Below are positions 1-8,091 of a DNA stretch of 53,369 nucleotides, one piece after another; position 1 is the first letter of the stretch; each line of letters opens with the position of its first letter. Location of the stretch: NCBI RefSeq assembly GCF_004362805.1, contig NZ_SNYF01000005.1:742691-796059 (forward strand), written 5' to 3'. Origin of the DNA: Algoriphagus boseongensis. GTDB taxonomy: Bacteria; Bacteroidota; Bacteroidia; Cytophagales; Cyclobacteriaceae. Position numbers and translations under genes: made by a program. The notes beneath the pieces are model-generated. The model did not search any database, was not told the origin of the DNA, and was given only the letters and a program-made list of their open reading frames with translations.

Positions 1-2
1 TG

Positions 3-2609
3 GGAACTACACGGATAAGCTGGACGGCAAGAGATAATTTCGGCAATTCAATAACAGCCTTCCAGGACGTGATAGTAAGAGATACGGAAGGACCTATTTT
101 CCCGACGTTGAATTCGATTGTTCAAGATCAGGATGCGGGAGTTTGCCAGGCAGTGGTGACTGTTCCGAACCCGGTAGTAACAGATCTTTGTGGTGAGGTA
201 GCGACTGGATTTAAGATTACCCGATCTGATGGGAAGACCAGTTTAACAGCACCGTTCCCGGTAGGCAAGACCACAATCACTTGGATAGCCACGGATAAGT
301 CAGGCAATGAGAGCCAGGCGACACAGGATGTGATTGTCAAGGATACCGAAGGACCGATTTTCGAGCCGTTGAATCCGATTGTAGTAGATCAGGATGCGGG
401 AGTATGCCAGGCAGTGGTATCTGTACCGAACCCGGTAGTGACAGATCTTTGTGGTGAGGTAGCGACTGGATTTAAGATTACCCGATCTGATGGGGAGACC
501 AGTTTAACTGCACCGTTCCCGGTAGGCAAGACCACAATCACTTGGATAGCCACGGATAAGTCAGGCAATGAAAGCCAGGCGACTCAGGATGTGATTGTCA
601 TTGATATTGAGAAACCATCTGTTATTGGCCTTCCATCAAACATTGTGGTAAACAATGACAAGGGCGTTTGTGGAGCTTTGGTAAGCTGGACAGCTCCAAC
701 TTCAAGTGATAACTGTTCCGGAAGTACCATTCTACAAACTGCAGGTCCTGCAAGCGGTTCGGTGTTCCCAGTTGGAGAGACCACCGTGACTTACACTGCT
801 ACCGATGCATCAGGCAACACGTATTCGGCAAGCTTCACGGTATCGGTGAATGACACCGAGGATCCGGTTATTGAAGGTATGCCTGCAAATATCAGCGTAA
901 GCAGTGATGCAGATAAGTGCGGAGCTATTGTAACTTGGACTGCACCAACAGCAAAAGACAACTGTGAGGTCAAAACCTTCACAACCAGTCATGCACCGGG
1001 AAGCCTGTTCCCAGTTGGAACGACCACTGTGACTTACACTGCAGAGGATATTCATGGAAATGTGCAAACCGCAAGCTTTGATGTGACGGTAACCAATAAC
1101 GCACCTTCGAATCTGGTAATCACAGCTCCAATAATTCCTCAAGCAATTGGTACAGCTGTTAATGTCAGCGCAACCTTCGTGGATGAGAATATTAAATCCG
1201 CAAAATGGACTGCTTTTGATGGAAACATCGTAACTCAAACTGCTACTATTTCTGCTACAGGAACCTCCACAGCTTATACATTTACTAGCCTACCAGCTGG
1301 GGTTTATACGATCATACTGGAGGTTGAGGATCATTGTGGTTTGAAGGCCAGCCAGCAATTTGAATTTGTAACCGTCTATGATCCAAACGGTGGATTTGTG
1401 ACTGGTGGTGGTTGGATTTACTCCAAGCCAGGGGATTTGAGAACTAAGCCTGAAGCTGAGGGTAGAGCAAACTTTGGATTTGTAGCCAAATACAAGACTG
1501 GTAAGAATCTGGTGGATCAGGTGGAAGGAAATACCAACTTCCAGTTTAAGGAAGGGGATTTCCACTTCAAGAGTACATCCCACCAAAACATGTCTCTTGT
1601 CATTTCAGGAGCAAAAGCTACCTACCGAGGTGAGGGTACTGTCAATGGATTGGGTTCCCATAAATTCATGGTAACTGTAATTGACGGCGACCTGAGAGGA
1701 GAGTTGGATAAGTTTAGAATCAGAGTTTGGGCTAATAACTCCTCAAGTGATGTCATTTATGACAATGAGTACAGTTTGGCCGAAAATGCAGAAGCTACCA
1801 CTCTGTTGGGAGGTGGATCTATTGTAATCCATAAACCTGTTACAAAAGGCAACAAACGTGTATCTACCGAAATGATTGAAGTGCCTTGGAATACGCCGAT
1901 CGAAACCGTGAAGAAAGAAGTAGAGAAGATGAGTTTGACTTGGTTTGAGGCTAAGAAATTGCCAATGACTATTCAGTCTGATTCTTACAATCCTTTGGTT
2001 CCGGGCATCTATGAGTTGAAAGCAGATTTGGTGGAAAATGAATTCTATTCCTTGGATGAACCGATTTCTATCCTGGTGATGGTTCAAAACAAACCTATGC
2101 CTTTGGATATCACGATCGATAATAACAAGCTTGCTAAAGGAATGAAAGCTGGGGAAGTTATCGGAATCATGAGAACTCTCGATCCAGTGGATAATATCCA
2201 TACCTATACCTTAGGTGAGAATCCAGACGTAGAATTGGACGGTGATAAACTGGTTTGGAAAGGTTCCACAATTCCTGCAAGACTCGACTTGACAGTATTC
2301 AGTTCGGATAGGGCTGGTCAGACCATTTCTAGAGAAATCACACTTCGAAGAGAAATGAAGCCAGGTGAGTTCTTCGTCTATCCTAACCCTGCAACCGAAG
2401 AAACCAATGTAATGGTTGAAATGGATCAAAGTTCAACTGTTGCAATCCGAATCTTCGATGCTGTAGGTAGATTGGTGATGGAGAACCAGGCTGTTAGAGA
2501 AGGATCCTTCACCCAGAAAATTGACCTTCAAGGCTTGGCCGCAGGTATGTATACCATTCAAGTGGAAGCTGGAAATATGGTAATGACCAAGCGATTGATT
2601 AAAAAGTAA
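3..2609 (+). CDS. Secreted HYR-repeat protein with T9SS C-terminal sorting domain (5' partial)
   Basis: The reading frame is open from base 3, so the gene begins outside the window. Counting from Met at base 69, four HYR (Ig-like adhesion) repeats start near residues 5, 92, 179 and 262, each opening with D(T/I)E(G/K/D)P and containing a conserved V-C-x-A-x-V segment. A PKD-like stretch follows. A domain beginning GGFVTGGGW near residue 441 and running to about 605 resembles the 'post-COAP-1' domain. The C-terminus (about 769-846, starting FVYPNPA and ending MTKRLIKK) is a typical T9SS type A sorting domain. The protein is therefore probably exported by T9SS and anchored at or released from the cell surface, perhaps in adhesion. 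The first two HYR repeats are nearly identical in DNA. It ends just before a strong terminator. Confidence 0.9.
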   Translation, partial: GTTRISWTARDNFGNSITAFQDVIVRDTEGPIFPTLNSIVQDQDAGVCQAVVTVPNPVVTDLCGEVATGFKITRSDGKTSLTAPFPVGKTTITWIATDKSGNESQATQDVIVKDTEGPIFEPLNPIVVDQDAGVCQAVVSVPNPVVTDLCGEVATGFKITRSDGETSLTAPFPVGKTTITWIATDKSGNESQATQDVIVIDIEKPSVIGLPSNIVVNNDKGVCGALVSWTAPTSSDNCSGSTILQTAGPASGSVFPVGETTVTYTATDASGNTYSASFTVSVNDTEDPVIEGMPANISVSSDADKCGAIVTWTAPTAKDNCEVKTFTTSHAPGSLFPVGTTTVTYTAEDIHGNVQTASFDVTVTNNAPSNLVITAPIIPQAIGTAVNVSATFVDENIKSAKWTAFDGNIVTQTATISATGTSTAYTFTSLPAGVYTIILEVEDHCGLKASQQFEFVTVYDPNGGFVTGGGWIYSKPGDLRTKPEAEGRANFGFVAKYKTGKNLVDQVEGNTNFQFKEGDFHFKSTSHQNMSLVISGAKATYRGEGTVNGLGSHKFMVTVIDGDLRGELDKFRIRVWANNSSSDVIYDNEYSLAENAEATTLLGGGSIVIHKPVTKGNKRVSTEMIEVPWNTPIETVKKEVEKMSLTWFEAKKLPMTIQSDSYNPLVPGIYELKADLVENEFYSLDEPISILVMVQNKPMPLDITIDNNKLAKGMKAGEVIGIMRTLDPVDNIHTYTLGENPDVELDGDKLVWKGSTIPARLDLTVFSSDRAGQTISREITLRREMKPGEFFVYPNPATEETNVMVEMDQSSTVAIRIFDAVGRLVMENQAVREGSFTQKIDLQGLAAGMYTIQVEAGNMVMTKRLIKK
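81..602 (+). repeat. Two in-frame 261-bp tandem repeats encoding HYR domains
   Basis: Bases 81-341 and 342-602 are direct repeats of exactly 261 bp (87 codons), about 90% identical by eye, with the second half of each unit more alike than the first. The next two HYR units are clearly diverged, so the first pair is a recent duplication or is kept alike by gene conversion. More copies may lie left of the window. Confidence 0.9.
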
Positions 2610-2630
2610 ATCAAGTTCCAGTTATAAATT

Positions 2631-2662
2631 AAAATCCCCTTTCGATTGAAAGGGGATTTTTT
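2631..2662 (+). terminator. Rho-independent terminator, probably bidirectional
   Basis: A perfect 13-bp stem (AAAATCCCCTTTC / GAAAGGGGATTTT) with a GATT loop is followed by a T run. It lies between the convergent HYR-repeat gene and the DoxX-like gene, and the A-rich left arm gives T residues on the minus strand too. Confidence 0.9.
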
Positions 2663-2686
2663 GTTTGTATGAGCATGGTTTAAAGT

Positions 2687-3097
2687 TTAGGCTGGAATCA
2701 AAGATTTGTTTTCATTTAGTTTTAAAATAAACAATCCCAAAGAGATCAGCGCTAAATTCTTGATGATGTATTGTCCGACTAGAGTAGGAGTAAACCAATC
2801 TTGCCAGGTATCATTAGGTAGAAAAAATACAGGAAGAAAGGTTGCAGTCATATGAACCAATAGAATTATGGTTGCCATTTTGGTCAAATTCGGAATTAGC
2901 CAAATAATTCCAATCCCACACTCGGCCAATCCAAAAAGTTTATTGAAAGTACTAAATGGAATCCATCCTGAAAGAAGTTGGTCGAATAGATTATGAACCA
3001 AAGGCTCGGCAGGAGAGATCCCTAAAACTTTCAAAAGGCCAAACCAAAAGAAGATTACGAAGAGGGAAATTCTTCCCAAGAGTAGAAGGTTATTCAT
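2687..3097 (-). CDS. DoxX-like small integral membrane protein
   Basis: A 136-residue, very hydrophobic protein with about four membrane segments: N-terminal NNLLLLGRISLFVIFFWFGLLK, a second around LFGLAECGIGIIWLIP, a third around MATIILLVHMTATFLPVFF and a C-terminal one around NLALISLGLFIL. The pattern and length fit the DoxX/DUF417 group of inner-membrane proteins, whose role is poorly defined and sometimes linked to quinone or thiol chemistry. It is monocistronic, convergent with the upstream terminator, and separated by 93 bp from the next gene. The family assignment rests on topology and general appearance, not on a catalytic motif. Confidence 0.7.
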   Translation of the reverse strand: MNNLLLLGRISLFVIFFWFGLLKVLGISPAEPLVHNLFDQLLSGWIPFSTFNKLFGLAECGIGIIWLIPNLTKMATIILLVHMTATFLPVFFLPNDTWQDWFTPTLVGQYIIKNLALISLGLFILKLNENKSLIPA

Positions 3098-3190
3098 AGG
3101 GTATGAGTTTTTTTGCCAAACCTATACCCATTACGAATCAAAAAATATGATAAAAATCAACCTTGGGAATAAATAGGATCAGTGAAAAGC

Positions 3191-4741
3191 CTATTTATTC
3201 CCAAAAACCTCCTGAATAGCCTCTAAGTAGTCAAATCCATGTCCTTCTGTGGGTTCGATATAATTCCCTTCCAAGTATTCGTTCCAGCAGCAGATCATCA
3301 CTGTGTTTCCATTGGTGTTTCGGTATTTTCTGGAAACTTGCTGGGCTTCTTTAAGCTTCGCCAAGAATGAAGACTTGTCGCTATGGACTTTGTCTTTGTA
3401 AGGTTCAGAAGGAAAACCAGTTTGTTGAGGCCAAGTCCCTCCGGCAGGTCGCATATCCCAACCCATGGCTACTGGAACCTGATATTCAAAATTGGGATCG
3501 GCCTGAAACTTTTCACTCCACATTTGCCAATGACCTCTATAGGTATTTCTCATGTCGGCATAGCTTCTATTATCCTTGTCCATGAAATTATGGTAAACAT
3601 AAGCTGTCATCCCTTCAAAGCCCATTCCTTTTAGTCTCGGTACATATTCCTGTAAAAGCATTCGGTTTCGGTAATCTCCACCTTCCCAAGGCCTAGCTGG
3701 GTTTTTGGCTTTCCATTGAGTAGGTAATCCATAAGCTCTTTCCCTTTCCAGCATAGGACCAGCTGTCACAGCAATAAACTTGATTCCAGGAATTCCCGCC
3801 TTTTGAGCTGTTTGTTGAGAAAGGTCCAATAAATCTTTCAAAGTCAATCCGTAGTAAGCAGCTCTCGATTCCGCATCTTGAGGGAAATAAAAATAGATTA
3901 CAGGCCGGCCGTCACTTGCTTTTAAATAATCTGGTCTGGAAAAATATTGGTCTATCCAAAGCTGGGTTATTTTTTCATGGACTTTTAAATAAAGCTCACG
4001 ATCAGGCTTTTCTCCATCATAATTTGCTTTTCTGGCCAGTTCATCCGGAGAGCCTATTTTAAGCCAGTTCATCCATCGCTCATGACTGTCATCACACCAG
4101 TTGATGGCAAATTTCATTTGTTGCTCAGGAGGAAGCTTGGCGTTTTCAGCCAATAAAACCTCTAATTGATCGCCCCATTCCACCAATCCCGGAACGGCAA
4201 CTCTTCCATCTCTATTGGGATCTATTTGCCAACCTTGGGGGTAATAGATTTTCGACTGTGGTCCAAAGTACAAATGGTAGTAGTAATGCCTTCCATAAAA
4301 CCAATCGTATGCAAAAAAGTCTATCCCATAGCTTTTCATGTATTGCAATTGCTTTCTGGCTACTTCTGGATCTGTTCGATTGTAAAATCCTTTGAGCTCG
4401 GCAATTGGTTTCCTATCCAAATAAGGACCTTCAAAAGGAAATCGGGCATTGTAAACTCTTCCTCTTGGTCCCCAAGTCCCGGTATTTTGAAGACTAGAAC
4501 AGTCCTCCTTTCCCGTTAGGCATGACCAAAAACTATCCCGGTCTACATTCGGATCAGGTGAGGTATTCCAGGACGGCATAAAATATACCCCAACCATTTC
4601 ATTCTCTTCGGGATTCTGAAAAGAGGAAAAAGACCCTAAGGATAAAATTCCTGCTTCATTCTTTGTTGGACTAGATTGCTGGCAGGAGAAGCAGATGAAG
4701 AGTAAAGCAGGTAAAAGAATTTGGAATGCTGATTTTTTCAT
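3191..4741 (-). CDS. GH99/WbsX-like lipoprotein
   Basis: A 516-residue protein with a lipoprotein signal (FICFSC, Cys20). The mature part starts with GVYFMPSWNTSP, continues with the block KGFYNRTDPEVARKQLQYMK followed by SYGIDFFAYDWFYG, and ends with CCWNEYLEGNYIEP. These match the glycoside-hydrolase-99-like domain (also named WbsX), a TIM-barrel fold found in enzymes acting on mannosides and in some polysaccharide gene clusters. A role in cutting an external or cell-surface glycan at the outer membrane is likely, but the substrate cannot be read from sequence. No SusC/SusD pair or other glycosidase lies beside it, so it is not in a classical polysaccharide utilisation locus here. Confidence 0.75.
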   Translation of the reverse strand: MKKSAFQILLPALLFICFSCQQSSPTKNEAGILSLGSFSSFQNPEENEMVGVYFMPSWNTSPDPNVDRDSFWSCLTGKEDCSSLQNTGTWGPRGRVYNARFPFEGPYLDRKPIAELKGFYNRTDPEVARKQLQYMKSYGIDFFAYDWFYGRHYYYHLYFGPQSKIYYPQGWQIDPNRDGRVAVPGLVEWGDQLEVLLAENAKLPPEQQMKFAINWCDDSHERWMNWLKIGSPDELARKANYDGEKPDRELYLKVHEKITQLWIDQYFSRPDYLKASDGRPVIYFYFPQDAESRAAYYGLTLKDLLDLSQQTAQKAGIPGIKFIAVTAGPMLERERAYGLPTQWKAKNPARPWEGGDYRNRMLLQEYVPRLKGMGFEGMTAYVYHNFMDKDNRSYADMRNTYRGHWQMWSEKFQADPNFEYQVPVAMGWDMRPAGGTWPQQTGFPSEPYKDKVHSDKSSFLAKLKEAQQVSRKYRNTNGNTVMICCWNEYLEGNYIEPTEGHGFDYLEAIQEVFGNK

Positions 4742-4790
4742 AGGAAAAGTCTTTTACTAAAAATACCCAAATCAGCCAAAAAACCTGCTT

Positions 4791-5339
4791 TTAGGATATG
4801 ACTTTCTTTAAGATTTGGATTCCCCTGTACTCTGGATAGATCCTCTCAAAGTCTAATACATAGCTGTAAACTTCAGAGAAGCCCATTTTTTCATAAAACC
4901 GCTTGGCCTGAATCTGGCTTTCCATAGCTTCCAACCAAATCGCTTCCAGCTTGTTTTCTTTCGCAACTTGCTCACAATGTTTCATCAATTCTTGAGCTAT
5001 TCCTTTTCCATGAGCCTTGGGATGAAGGTAAAGCCTATGCAATTTCATGGCATTTGGGATTTCAATTTCTCTGGGAGAAAAGGGAAAATCATATTTCAGG
5101 ATTCCGATTTTTTCTTCTTTCCATTCCACAAAAAAGTAATGGCTCCTGCTTCTGGCCAATTCCTTTCTGACTGTTTCAGGATTATAAATCAATTCTACAT
5201 ACCAATCGCCTTTATCCTCCCAAATGGAATGATAACTAGCCCGATAAACTTCATCCATCAGGCGGTATAAAATTGGTTGATCTTCAAGTAGAACGGGATT
5301 CAAAATGAGTTGATTTGAATCTAAGAGGGAAATTATCAT
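4791..5339 (-). CDS. GNAT family N-acetyltransferase
   Basis: 182 residues with the GNAT fold signature: the acetyl-CoA pyrophosphate-binding loop reads LHPKAHGKGIAQELM (the Q/RxxGxG/A motif) and the C-terminal motif B region reads QIQAKRFYEKMGFSEV. The family transfers acetyl groups from acetyl-CoA to an amine; the acceptor here is unknown. It begins 19 bp after the stop of the small conserved gene at 5359, so the two are probably co-transcribed. It stands 49 bp upstream of the GH99-like gene's start, which could be a further member of the transcript. Confidence 0.85.
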   Translation of the reverse strand: MIISLLDSNQLILNPVLLEDQPILYRLMDEVYRASYHSIWEDKGDWYVELIYNPETVRKELARSRSHYFFVEWKEEKIGILKYDFPFSPREIEIPNAMKLHRLYLHPKAHGKGIAQELMKHCEQVAKENKLEAIWLEAMESQIQAKRFYEKMGFSEVYSYVLDFERIYPEYRGIQILKKVIS

Positions 5340-5358
5340 GCGAGAAAAACAGTATTCC

Positions 5359-5652
5359 TTACTTCAATTTGTTGATAAGTTCCTCGGTCATGGAGTCAGC
5401 GTAGGTTCCATAAGAATTGACCAAAACTCCTTTGATTTTTCCATCTATTGAGGAAATAGCAAATAAAATGGCTTCATCAGATGGATTGGTATTTCCCTCA
5501 AATCGGAAGGTTTGATCCACTTCAAATTGGGAGGGAAGCAGGCAGACATCCTTGCAAATCAAACTATCAAACCGGATGTTAAAATCTTCCGTATAGCCTT
5601 CTTTTCTCAATTTTTCCAAGGTTGCAACAAGTGTGGGTTCGTAGTTGGGCAT
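5359..5652 (-). CDS. Small conserved Bacteroidota protein (often named phosphoribosylpyrophosphate synthetase-like)
   Basis: A 97-residue soluble protein without signal peptide. It has the pattern seen in a conserved family of about 100-residue Bacteroidota proteins: LxKxGYTEDFN, two Cys (LICKDVCLLP), VDQTFRFEGxxNPSDEAILFAI, and GVLVNSYGTYADS near the C-terminus. Database copies are often labelled phosphoribosylpyrophosphate synthetase, but the protein is much too short for that enzyme and lacks its motifs, so the name should not be taken as function. Its function is unknown. It is followed closely by the GNAT gene. Confidence 0.75.
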   Translation of the reverse strand: MPNYEPTLVATLEKLRKEGYTEDFNIRFDSLICKDVCLLPSQFEVDQTFRFEGNTNPSDEAILFAISSIDGKIKGVLVNSYGTYADSMTEELINKLK

Positions 5653-5708
5653 AGTTGTAAATATTTGGATTAAATGAATTTACGGTTTTAGGCTCGGAAA
5701 ATTCAGAA

Positions 5709-5740
5709 AAAATAAAACCACAGACTGAAAATCTGTGGTT
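5709..5740 (-). terminator. Terminator of the transketolase operon
   Basis: AACCACAGA (5716-5724) pairs with TCTGTGGTT (5732-5740) around an A-rich loop. Read on the minus strand it is followed by a T-rich tract (5709-5715 and beyond), 24 bp after the transketolase C-half stop. Confidence 0.85.
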
Positions 5741-5763
5741 TCAAAACTAAAGGAAAGAATAGG

Positions 5764-6726
5764 TTATTTCCTTTCCAAAGCTCTTTTGGCAGCTTTTACA
5801 ATATTCTCAGCATTCAAGCCATATTTTTCCAAAAGCTGGGTAGGAGTTCCTGACTCGCCAAAGCTGTCATTAACGCCTACGTACTCCAAAGGAGCAGGAT
5901 TATGTCGGATTAAAGTTTGGGCTATGCTATCTCCGAGGCCACCATTGATTTGATGCTCTTCGGCAGATACAGCGCAACCTGTCTTAGCCACAGATTCCAA
6001 AATTGCTTCCTCGTCTAAAGGCTTGATCGTATGGATATTGATTACTTCGGCATGAATTCCTTCAGCTCTAAGCATGGCTTCGGCAACTACTGCTTCCCAA
6101 ACTAAGTGTCCTGTTGCAAAGATGGTGACGTCTTTTCCGTCGATCATCTTCCACGCTTTTCCAATTTCGAACTTTTGATCAGTAGGAGTAAAGATCGGCC
6201 AGCTAGGACGACCGAATCTCAGATAAACCGGTCCTTCATGCTCCGCAATAGCCAAAGTCGCAGCTTTGGTTTGATTGTAATCGCAAGGATTGATCACAGT
6301 CATGTGAGGAAGCATTTTCATCATGCCCAAGTCCTCAAGGATTTGGTGAGTTGCTCCATCCTCACCCAATGTCAAACCAGCGTGAGAAGCACAGATTTTT
6401 ACATTTTTGTCTGAATAGGCAACTGATTGACGGATTTGGTCATATACACGACCAGTAGCAAAATTTGCGAAAGTGCCTGCAAATGGAATTTTTCCTCCTA
6501 TGGTCATACCAGCGGCAAGGCCGATCATATTCGCCTCTGCAATCCCGGTTTGAAAGAATCTCTCAGGAAATTCTTTTTGGAAATCTCCCATTTTCAAGGA
6601 GCCAATCAAATCCGCGCATAGTCCGACTACATTCGGATTTCTTCTTCCTGCTTCCAAAAATCCATCTCCAAATCCTGATCGGGTATCTTTCTTTTCTGTA
6701 TAGGTAAATTTTAAGTCTAAGCTCAT
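5764..6726 (-). CDS. tkt: Transketolase, C-terminal subunit
   Basis: A 320-residue protein containing the pyrimidine-binding and C-terminal domains of transketolase. Seen motifs are ETG-equivalent GIAEANMIGLAAGM (the Glu contacts the thiamine diphosphate aminopyrimidine), GDTHQ-like GATHQILEDLGMM, and the C-terminal VNDSFGESGTPTQLLEKYGL. With the N-half encoded directly upstream it forms a two-subunit transketolase, as is common in archaea and many Bacteroidota, moving two-carbon ketol units in the non-oxidative pentose phosphate pathway. Its start is 24 bp downstream of the N-half stop and a terminator follows, so it is the last gene of the operon. Confidence 0.93.
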   Translation of the reverse strand: MSLDLKFTYTEKKDTRSGFGDGFLEAGRRNPNVVGLCADLIGSLKMGDFQKEFPERFFQTGIAEANMIGLAAGMTIGGKIPFAGTFANFATGRVYDQIRQSVAYSDKNVKICASHAGLTLGEDGATHQILEDLGMMKMLPHMTVINPCDYNQTKAATLAIAEHEGPVYLRFGRPSWPIFTPTDQKFEIGKAWKMIDGKDVTIFATGHLVWEAVVAEAMLRAEGIHAEVINIHTIKPLDEEAILESVAKTGCAVSAEEHQINGGLGDSIAQTLIRHNPAPLEYVGVNDSFGESGTPTQLLEKYGLNAENIVKAAKRALERK

Positions 6727-6750
6727 TTTGTTGTCTTTTGAAATGGGTTA

Positions 6751-7602
6751 TCAATAATCACCTAGGGTTTCTTCCAACTGTCCCAAGGCTTTTGCCAGCT
6801 GCTCGTCGTTAGGAGGAGAGCCGTGCCATTTGTGGGTGCCGACCATAAAGTCTACCCCATAGCCCATTTCAGTGTACAATAAATTCATGATTGGTTTGCC
6901 TTTTCCAGTAAGGGATTTGGCTTTTTCTAGCCCTTCCATAACCGATTTTAGGTCATTGCCATTTTTTGTTTCGATTACTTCCCATCCAAAAGCTTCCCAT
7001 TTGGCTTTTAGATTCTTCAGGTCCATAATCTTAGTGGTAGGCCCATCAATTTGCTGACCGTTGTAATCCACTGTAGCAATAAGATTGTCCACTCCGTAGT
7101 GAGCTGCATACATAGCTGCTTCCCAAACTTGGCCTTCCTGAAGCTCCCCGTCACCCATAAGGATATAAACCAATTTATCATCTCCATTTAGCTTTTTGGT
7201 TTGGGCAGCTCCCAAGGCTACAGAAAGACCCTGACCCAAAGATCCTGAGGCTATTCTGATTCCTGGAAGGTGCTCATGAGTAGCTGGGTGACCCTGAAGT
7301 CTGGAGTTAAGTTTTCTGAAAGTTTTCAATTCTTCGACAGGGAAGTATCCACTTCTGGCAAGAACTGAATACCAACCAGCTGACAGGTGGCCATTGGAAA
7401 GGAAGAATAGGTCTTCTCCTTTACCATTCATCTTGAAATCTGGATTGTGTCTGAGTTGATCAAAGTAAAGTGCAACGAAAAATTCAGCACAGCCCAAAGG
7501 TGCACCGGGATGTCCTGATTGGACTGCATGAACCATTCTCAGCACATCTCTTCTGAGTTGGGTACAAATTTTTTGAAGATCTTCAATAGATTTTTTTTCC
7601 AT
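6751..7602 (-). CDS. tkt: Transketolase, N-terminal subunit
   Basis: A 283-residue protein with the thiamine diphosphate binding domain: SGHPGAPLGCAEF near the N-terminus, ASGSLGQGLSVALGAA, and the ThDP motif GDGELQEGQVWEAAMYAAHY followed by the closing DYN. It ends near residue 283 after a THKWHGSPP segment, which is the usual end of the split N-half. It provides the cofactor phosphate/Mg2+ site while the C-half at 5764 completes the active site. It begins 9 bp after the bcp stop, within a tight operon. Confidence 0.93.
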   Translation of the reverse strand: MEKKSIEDLQKICTQLRRDVLRMVHAVQSGHPGAPLGCAEFFVALYFDQLRHNPDFKMNGKGEDLFFLSNGHLSAGWYSVLARSGYFPVEELKTFRKLNSRLQGHPATHEHLPGIRIASGSLGQGLSVALGAAQTKKLNGDDKLVYILMGDGELQEGQVWEAAMYAAHYGVDNLIATVDYNGQQIDGPTTKIMDLKNLKAKWEAFGWEVIETKNGNDLKSVMEGLEKAKSLTGKGKPIMNLLYTEMGYGVDFMVGTHKWHGSPPNDEQLAKALGQLEETLGDY

Positions 7603-7611
7603 TAGGTAGGT

Positions 7612-8061
7612 TTATTTTAGGATTTGAGCAGTATGATTTTTGGTGTCAACTTTTTCGATGATTTCAGCAATTTTTCCCTGCTCATCGATTACAAAGGTTG
7701 TTCTCGCAGTACCCATGTATTTTCTTCCATACATAGATTTTTCCACCCAGGTACCATAAGCTTCATGGACTTTAAGGTCAGTATCTGCGATCAAAGAAAA
7801 AGGCAGGGCTTGCTTTTCAATAAATTTTTGGTGGGATTTTTCATTATCCGAACTGATTCCCAAAACCACATAGCCAGCTTTCAAAAGTGCATCGTAATTG
7901 TCTCTCAAATTACAAGCTTGAGCGGTACAGCCTGGGGTAGCATCCTTGGGATAGAAATACAAAACAACTTTTTTTCCTTTCAAATTTGAAAGTTTGATCA
8001 GTTCTCCTTTTTCATTTTTCGCCTCAAAATCCGGTGCCATTTGGCCTACTTCTACTGCCAT
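7612..8061 (-). CDS. bcp: Thioredoxin-dependent thiol peroxidase (Bcp/PrxQ)
   Basis: A 149-residue cytosolic peroxiredoxin that reduces hydrogen peroxide and organic hydroperoxides using thioredoxin. The active-site segment FYPKDATPGCTAQAC places the peroxidatic Cys at 45 and a second Cys at 50, the same spacing as the atypical two-Cys E. coli Bcp. The C-terminal half carries GISSDNEKSHQKFIEK and ARTTFVIDEQGKI, also typical. The length is normal. It is separated by only 9 bp from the transketolase gene and by 30 bp from the M23 peptidase gene, so it belongs to the same operon. Confidence 0.95.
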   Translation of the reverse strand: MAVEVGQMAPDFEAKNEKGELIKLSNLKGKKVVLYFYPKDATPGCTAQACNLRDNYDALLKAGYVVLGISSDNEKSHQKFIEKQALPFSLIADTDLKVHEAYGTWVEKSMYGRKYMGTARTTFVIDEQGKIAEIIEKVDTKNHTAQILK

Positions 8062-8091
8062 AATTTTTATTCTTTTTTGGTAAAACTTAGA

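Noticed and set aside
5359..5652. Phosphoribosylpyrophosphate synthetase
   Set aside because: 97 residues is far too short and no PRPP or ATP-binding motif is present; the label is a database carry-over.
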